Shown: in pieces, positions 58,201-64,000 of the stretch
How positions within the stretch are numbered: position 1 is the first letter of the stretch
How the letters are laid out: every line of letters starts with the position of its first letter
Origin: Talinum fruticosum
Lineage: Eukaryota > Streptophyta > Magnoliopsida > Caryophyllales > Talinaceae
Length of the DNA: 64,000 nucleotides
Reading direction: 5' to 3'
Assembly: GCA_021018815.1 (NCBI GenBank)
Contig: JAITYX010000052.1
Coordinates: 734,501-798,500 of the forward strand
Notes under the pieces: generated by a model
Told to the model about the DNA's origin: nothing
Seen by the model: only the letters and a program-made list of their open reading frames with translations
Databases searched by the model: none
Translations under genes and position numbers: made by a program

Positions 58201-61200
58201 CTTGCTGATCAATGATTCACTTTTAATAAACTTTTCAACATTTGTTCTTCACTATTTTGCTGTCAAATACTTTTTGAGTTGTTGCTATAAGGTGTACATA
58301 AGTTCCCCTTGTCTCTAGTAATGTTGCTACGTACCAAAAAGAACTTGGTAGTTGGATAGCTATTTTACTATTGAAGGCACATATTGTTGTCTTTTCAATG
58401 CGTAATTTTGTGGATAGACATCTGTGTTGATTACATCCTGTAGCAGTGCATATACTATTGATGTTTCCTATTAGCCTCTTCTCATTTGCTGGTGGTTAGG
58501 ACTGTACCGTTCCTATTTAGCGTCTTGAGACTGGCCGGTGGTTAGGACTGTACCGCTCAACTTAAAATGTTTTAGACTGATACCCTCGGCTCTTCATGGG
58601 CCCATTGGACATATTCTTCCAAAGTGATTTGAAGCAAACTCTTGAATGCCTCTTTCTGCACTAGTTAAGATATCTTTTTGATCATTAATCATTACTTAAT
58701 TTTTGGGTTGGCCTTTTGCTCAAAAAAATAAATAAAATTGAGTTGGCCTAGTGTTCCTACAACTTGCAGTCATGCGTGCAAACATGAGACTATTCAAAGT
58801 TGCACCCTTTACCTCCAGGGCCATAACTTCCGTAGTCTTGATAATTTCCTGGCCATCTGCAGGATGGTTTAAAGGACTACATGGATCCTATTATGCTATA
58901 TCTTAATTGTGTGAGTCCAAATTGTTCTAAATTTTACTCAAAAATTTTAAAAGGGAAAGGAAAAGCTAGGAAAAAGGAATAATGAGAAGAAGGGATGTAT
59001 CATTCCTTCTTTTTACACTTTCTATCTTTATGAGCATGTATTCTGTTTCATATGTACTTAGCTTCTTAAAAGTGTCGTATCATCCTGTTCAGTTTCCTAT
59101 TTCACTTAAACATCTATGTGCTTCTTGATGTTATTTCAAACTTTGCAGTAACACTTTTACTGTAAGGTTTGTTTCCATGCGGATGGTGGTTGTGCTGTGC
59201 TGCTATGGCTTTCAACTCTCAGGTCCTCTCGAGAGTTGGGAACTTGTGAGTGAAAAATGGAGAAAGAACTTAATTTTCTTAAAATGATCTTCTGTTGTCA
59301 GTGTCAATGAATTAGTTTTTTTTTAAAGTTCCATAATTTGAATTTATGATGCAATCGAATTGTATCAGCTGATCTAGTGTCATGACGTGTAACATAACAG
59401 CCTCCCCGTTAACTTGCTTGAAGGATCCGCCTAGAAAGGGAGAAAAGCTGACCTTGTCCCCCAGTGGTACATTGGCTGCCATTACTGATTCACTTGGCCG
59501 TATATTGCTGCTAGATACTCAAGCCCTTGTGGTGGTGCGATTATTCAAGGTATCACATTATCTCAACAATTTGGAGAAAAAATAAATTTTTTTTTGATAA
59601 GTTGGGAGAAAAATTAGTTGTTAACCTTGGTTGTTGACTGCTTATCTTTTCCAGGGATACCGTGATGCCAACTGTCTTTTTATGGAGATGCGGGTTAATA
59701 AAGACTCTGCATCAACTTCTTCTCATGAGCATGGGAAGAGTGATTATTGCTTGTGCCTTGCTATTCATGCTCCTCGGAAGGGAATTATTGAGGTAACTCT
59801 CCGAATCTCAGCATGTTGTCTCCAGTCATGTCATCTGTGTTTGTACCGTTTCTAATGGTAATTTCATTGATATCTTGTAATCCTGATTTTTAAGGTCATA
59901 TTATGAGGTTCAAGTGAGGTTTTGCATATTCCCAGATCCTTCTTCTGGGTGTCGATGTTGTTGTGGTGGTAACGGTGTAGTATGATAATTATGAATTGTC
60001 CAAGTTTTCTGCAATCATAATCTCAAAATATGAAATCAATAGAAAAATAACCTTTTTCTCATTTGGAAAATGGCACTCCAATCTTTGTTATAACTTTTAC
60101 TCTGTAGCCTGTACCTTCCATTAGTGGGTCAGTGAGGGGTTGAGATGGTTGGGATTTCTTTAGATCTTTGATTGAAGAGGTGCCAAATTCTTGCTATGAA
60201 CAACATAATAGAAAATTTTGGATTACATTTGTCCATGATAATGGTAAAACAGTGCGTAATGGATTATTTTAAGTTTCAAGTGCCAATCAAGGATCACTAT
60301 TGTAGGGTTGAAATTGTGCTTACCTTATGTCGACGAGTGGGATCCTCATGAGATGCACTAGGGTAATGCTGTCATGAGTTGCCCCTGTATATATGGATGT
60401 GCACCGTGTGCCTGGGGGAGGGGGACGTTTTAGGGAATTTATATGAATAAGTGGTCTCAAGGTTTTTAACTTGTTGGAGGTCCTTGATTGGTTGTGAGTC
60501 CACTTGTGTGTCAGGTTTTTCGTGTACTTGAGCACTAGAAATAGTTTTATATTGATCCATCAAATAAACTGCAAGGGTACAGTAACACAGTTAAATTCCA
60601 GAGTCTGTTTCACAATGTTGAATATCTGACTCGTTCCAGGCATATTCATTACTCCTTTTGTCTCAAAACGATAGTCCTCATCTTAGAATAAAAAGCTTTA
60701 CTCATGTCTCACAAAAAGTGGACTCGTAATTCTAAGATGGACTATGTTTTCGGGATGGAGGGAGTATATCACAACTGAGTTGACATGGAGTCACTATAAT
60801 AACAAAATTAGGCAACTTTCTAAAATTTTAACATTTGTCTATGTGAGCAGTGTTTTTATATGGATTGAGTTCTTGATGGCTTCTCATACAATACAAGGGA
60901 CAATGGACTTTATTATGGAGCCAACTTACCTAATTTTTGTACTTTTTCAGAGTCAGACACTTGTGATGTCATGACTTCTTTTTGATGAAAGTGATGCACT
61001 AGGCTTTATCTCTGTACTTCCATTGTAACTTGTACCTACAGAACACTTGCCAACGTTCAATTACACAAAAGCGAAGAGGTCCACAGGTGGGTACCCGGTT
61101 ATGATCTGTGTGTCCAGATCTGGTGTCCTGGGCACATGTCTGCTGGCCAATCTCTTTTTCTAAATATTGTATAACAATTATTTTTTTTTTTGAAGGGGGC

Positions 61201-61757
61201 ACTCATAAAAGTTGATTGGTTCTCATTAAAATCCAGAAAAATTCAATATTGGGCACTTTGTACAAAATTTTTGAATCGACCACTGGGGGTGTTATATTTC
61301 CTTTTCATCATGTCTTTTAACATCTTCATTAGCAGGTGGAAAAACATGATCTTTTAATCTTTATATGTCATTTATCACCAGACCAGACTGGATAGCTAAA
61401 CAGATTGCCTTACCCTCTTGACCTCTGCTAGCTGTTATTGAGGTTGGTTTGCCAGAATTTGCTGGTGTTCGGCTTGGCCAGTGGGACTGAAGAGTAATGT
61501 AAAATGGTTTCTCTTTTTTGATTATCGGTCATGTATTGGTCAGTAAGGTATGTTTTTTCAATTTGCAGATCTGGCAGATGAGAACTGGGCCTCGGCTTCT
61601 AACAATTCCATGCGCAAAGGGAAGTAAGATCCTTCAGCCAACCTACAGATTCAGCTCATCAATGGGATCATCCTCTTCCTCATATGTCCCATTAGAACTT
61701 TTCTTGTTGAATGGAGACTCTGGCCAGTTGTCAGTAATAAACAGATCACTCCATTGA
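52222..61757 (+). CDS. RAB3GAP2: Rab3 GTPase-activating protein regulatory (non-catalytic) subunit homologue
   Basis: Plant homologue of the N-terminal domain of Rab3GAP2, which with Rab3GAP1 regulates Rab GTPases in membrane traffic and autophagy in animals; the plant role is inferred. Exons: 52222-52569, 54041-54175, 55002-55193, 56590-56651, 56828-56985, 59401-59549, 59655-59792 and 61569-61757 (TGA); GT-AG, phases consistent, 456 aa, near the plant length and far shorter than the animal protein (about 1390). Conserved stretches include ELGCIACEDLSELGAG (exon 1), RLPYQLWSVNKYGACADAAI (exon 3), LSPSGTLAAITDSLGRILLL (exon 6) and CLAIHAPRKGIIE followed by IWQMRTGPRLLTI (exons 7-8). The domain forms a WD-like propeller. 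The exon 5 acceptor is duplicated in tandem. Introns hold a quadruplex motif, a SINE-like head and a Stowaway MITE. Confidence 0.93.
53073..53133. repeat. Compound CT/TG/T microsatellite in RAB3GAP2 intron 1
   Basis: (CT)n, (TG)8 and a T-run in succession, followed by G-rich sequence. Confidence 0.8.
53919..53946 (+). other. G-quadruplex motif in RAB3GAP2 intron 1
   Basis: Runs of G4, G5, G5 and G5 with loops T, C and TGGAGGT on the sense strand, about 95 bases before the exon 2 acceptor. In RNA this could fold and influence splicing. Confidence 0.65.
54466..54530 (+). mobile_element. tRNA-derived SINE-like head in RAB3GAP2 intron 2
   Basis: AGGCCTAGTGG (54468-54478) matches a pol III A box and GGTTAATATCC (54512-54522) is a weakened B box, with the usual ~34-base spacing. 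Downstream, TTCACCATCTTTATATGTCT and TTCACCATCTTCATATGGCC recur as a short direct repeat. The 3' end is unclear. Confidence 0.38.
57795..57990. repeat. Degenerate minisatellite in RAB3GAP2 intron 5
   Basis: Variants of a ~30-base unit with a core like TTTCAGTAGAGCTCCTGAAA repeat about six times with many changes. Non-coding. Confidence 0.5.
58491..58555. repeat. Direct repeat in RAB3GAP2 intron 5
   Basis: GGTGGTTAGGACTGTACCG occurs identically at 58491-58509 and 58537-58555, a 46-base-period local duplication. Confidence 0.85.
60652..60764. mobile_element. Stowaway MITE in RAB3GAP2 intron 7
   Basis: 113 bp between TA dinucleotides. The left end begins CTCCTTTTGTCTCAAAACGA; the reverse complement of the right end begins CTCCCTCCATCCCGAAAACA, and both continue with ATAGTCC(...)ATCTTAGAAT. 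This is the classic CTCCCTCCRTCCC Stowaway terminus of plant Tc1/mariner MITEs. Confidence 0.85.
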
Positions 61758-61826
61758 TTTGATTAAATTATGTTTGCCTGTTGTTGATTCGTCGTAAAAG
61801 ATCACTCTTATATATATCGATGTGGA

Positions 61827-61895
61827 ACTCTGTTCGTCCCCTTTTACGTGGTTCCATGATTCTACGAACCCTGTAAAATGGGATGAAAGGGAGTA
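61827..61895. mobile_element. Short Stowaway-like element in the RAB3GAP2 3' UTR
   Basis: About 69 bp. The left end ACTCTGTTCGTCCCCTTTTA pairs with a right end whose reverse complement is ACTCCCTTTCATCCCATTTT. It lies 70 bases after the stop codon, so it is probably transcribed. Confidence 0.5.
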
Positions 61896-62269
61896 TTATA
61901 TACCCATGATGATGAAATTCCTGTATCGTGGTCCATGGACCATCTTGCAAGATGGCCCACATGACTCACGAGCCACCTCGTATGGTATATGCCTGGCATT
62001 TTATGTCAGTGCTGACGAGGATTATGTATTGAGTATTCTTCATTATTTGAAGCTAATTCAAATTGGATTTTTGGTCAAAATTTTCATTATCCTTGTTTTC
62101 TTTGCTGTATAAATCTGTGCAAGCACTGGTCAAAAATAATAATTTCGAAAATCAGGCTATTGCAGCTTGCAGAATGATGCTGCATACTGGTTCTTCAGCC
62201 CTTAAACCTAAAGGTTGAAGTCTTTCCTAATAAAACTATTTCAATCCGTGTTTAGCCCCCTCTTTCCTT

Positions 62270-62295
62270 CTCTCTCTCTCTCTCTCTCTCTCTCT
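62270..62295. repeat. (TC)n microsatellite
   Basis: About thirteen TC units between RAB3GAP2 and NCL. Confidence 0.85.
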
Positions 62296-63300
62296 GTTAT
62301 TTATTTGCTTTTATCATGTAGGATATTTTATTTCCACCTTTTCTTTTCAATTTCTTTTTTCTATATGCGTCTTTTAGCTAGTTTTTATTTTCTTTTTTTC
62401 ATCTTCTTAAACACAGGGGCGTTGTAGATTGTAAAGCTGTGCATTATGAATTATGAACCACTGATATAATAATAAATATAAATGATCCACTAAATTCCTT
62501 TTAAATTCGTCCTTTTCGCAAAATGATGAACTTACGTGGTATCAATGATGAGACTTCAAAATGATTGATCTTCCATGATCACCTCAAAGTGATAGATCTG
62601 ATTTTCAATGATTGACATATTGGCGATGAACCTCCAAATCATGATAATTCAGTCGTGAATGATGAACCTTCAAATAGTGAATTCATGCGCCATAAACTCG
62701 GGAATAGCAGATTACGAGCACAACTCAAATTCGGGAATAGTAGATTACGAGCACATAATAAAATTTTCTCGGTAAGTTAAATCTACCTAAATATAATTTT
62801 AAGAAGTTTTAAACATAAATAAATTTTATTAATATAATTAAATTATTTTTTCTTGTCTGAAGAAAAGGCTTTACCTACCAACTGTTACTTTTTCAAAGTG
62901 TAGTATGATATTGAAGACTATTTTACTTTATTATTCATCATTAGATTGAGACAACACAAATATTTGAAAAAAAAAAAATACCAGTCAACTGCTCCATGGT
63001 TTGTCCTTCTTAATTTAGTCCACGAAGTCTTGACAATTTGCTAATTGCTTATGAATTAATCCAAATCCTTTCTCTCTCTACCATCTACTCTGTCAACATC
63101 TCGTGACCGATCATATTCACACTCCCCAGTTGAATCATTCAGTACATCGACAGAATTCAACTCGTAGATTTGGCAAATACAGTAAATAATCGAACTCCCC
63201 AGATGGGATCTCTTCTCCAATTAATTCTTGCCACATAAATACTCCCCACCCATCAATCCATTGATTGACCCAACACTTTCCGAATCCCCATCTCGAAAAA

Positions 63301-63703
63301 ATGCTGGACATGGGAAGCACTCTGCGGAGCAATCCCCGCCTCTTCATTTTCTCTCTCCTCCTCCTGTTGTGTTACCTCCTCACCGCCACCGCCTCCGCCT
63401 CCGCCTCCGCAGCGGATCTGTCCACCGGCGGCGATGTGGGTTCGTCTTATCTCCGCCTTCCTGCTCTCTTCTCGCCGCCGGATGAAAGCGGTGCTTGTGA
63501 ACAGAGTTATGGGTTTTTGCCCTGTACTAAGACGGCTTTGGGCAATTTGTTCTTGATTCTAGTTTATGGGTACTTGATGTTCGTGGCCGCTACTTACTTG
63601 TCGAATGGGAGTGAGCTTTTGCTCGAGATTCTGGGCCCTGGTGTCATTGGTGGCCTCTTTCTTCCCATGCTTGGAGCTCTTCCTGATGCCATGCTTATTC
63701 TCG
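63301..63703 (+). CDS. NCL: Sodium/calcium exchanger NCL, first exon only (runs off window)
   Basis: N-terminus of an NCL-type Na+/Ca2+ exchanger-like protein, a vacuolar/plasma-membrane cation antiporter carrying EF-hands in the full protein. The exon ends at a donor GTAATT after CTC G (phase 1); the rest lies beyond the window. An N-terminal signal sequence (RLFIFSLLLLLCYLLTATAS) and a Ser/Ala run precede CEQSYGFLPCTKTALGN, the first membrane helix and the start of the first exchanger repeat (EILGPGVIGGLFLPMLG, ALPDAM). ATG 63301 is the first candidate; ATG 63310 is equally possible. No EF-hand is seen because it would be encoded downstream. Confidence 0.9.
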
Positions 63704-64000
63704 GTAATTGTTGAAACCCACAAAAGATGGGGTTTAGTTTGAACTTCTTTTATTTGAATTTTTGGTCATTTGTGCTATATTGGGATGTGGTTTGATCTCA
63801 AAATTGTGTGGTTTTGGTGGGATTTTGATGGGTTGGGAAAAGGCTGAGGATGTGATGAATAGTGTTTGTCTTGCTTGAGGGTTCTTCCCAATTTGGTTGA
63901 CTTCTGATCTAATATCGGCTTGACTTTAGAAAAAACAAAGCTAGGCCATGGCGGATTGTGCATGGTGTGATTATAATTCTTTTTGTGATGAGATTTTCCA

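Larger units (their letters stand above)
61758..63300. other. RAB3GAP2 3' flank and NCL promoter
   Basis: Contains the MITE above, overlapping palindromes (61929-61955), a TC microsatellite (62270-62295), degenerate ~30-base repeats around GATGAACCTCCAAAT (62520-62690) and a tandem copy of GGGAATAGYAGATTACGAGC (about 62699 and 62733). No gene seen. Confidence 0.55.

Overview
This window is nuclear DNA from a flowering plant, most likely a eudicot and perhaps an asterid. The evidence is AT-rich intergenic DNA, GT-AG introns of 0.1-2.9 kb, plant-type organelle-targeted proteins, microsatellites, MITEs and an LTR-retrotransposon remnant. No prokaryotic or viral gene set is present.

Seven genes can be supported. 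In order they are: RPL12, plastid ribosomal protein bL12c (minus, 3133-3706, frame broken in the transit peptide); MDAR4, peroxisomal-membrane monodehydroascorbate reductase (minus, 5555-12414, 7 exons); mtE2, dihydrolipoyl acetyltransferase of the mitochondrial pyruvate dehydrogenase complex (plus, 14280-24841, 18 exons, one GC-AG intron); TIM23, mitochondrial inner-membrane translocase subunit (minus, 29554-30120, intronless); TOC64, plastid outer-envelope import receptor with a dead amidase domain and C-terminal TPRs (minus, 31450-44794, 13 exons); RAB3GAP2, plant Rab3GAP regulatory-subunit homologue (plus, 52222-61757, 8 exons); and NCL, the first exon of a Na+/Ca2+ exchanger-like protein (plus, 63301-63703, continuing beyond the window). 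A truncated, frame-disrupted coding fragment that I do not recognise lies at 1956-2591 (minus), just downstream of RPL12. Exon joins were worked out by hand from splice sites, reading phase and remembered family sequence. The summed lengths (478, 533, 587 and 456 aa) fit the usual family lengths.

The gene-poor stretches hold mobile-element debris. The clearest piece is a 3.5-kb solo LTR at 45731-49251 flanked by the 5-bp duplication ATTGA. There are also several MITEs (5298, 9373, 26513, 39168, 50517, 60652 and 61827), LINE and SINE relics in introns, and a nearly perfect 62-bp-arm inverted repeat at 25535-25680 that may be a young MIRNA/siRNA hairpin or a fold-back element.

The first five genes all encode organelle proteins (plastid, peroxisome, mitochondrion, mitochondrion, plastid). 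They belong to different pathways, so this is probably chance neighbourhood rather than a cluster. I found no convincing new multi-gene system. The most useful observations are the RPL12 frameshift, the GC-AG intron and a Gly-to-Arg change in mtE2, the duplicated splice acceptor in RAB3GAP2, the long hairpin, and the solo LTR with its GC-rich core.
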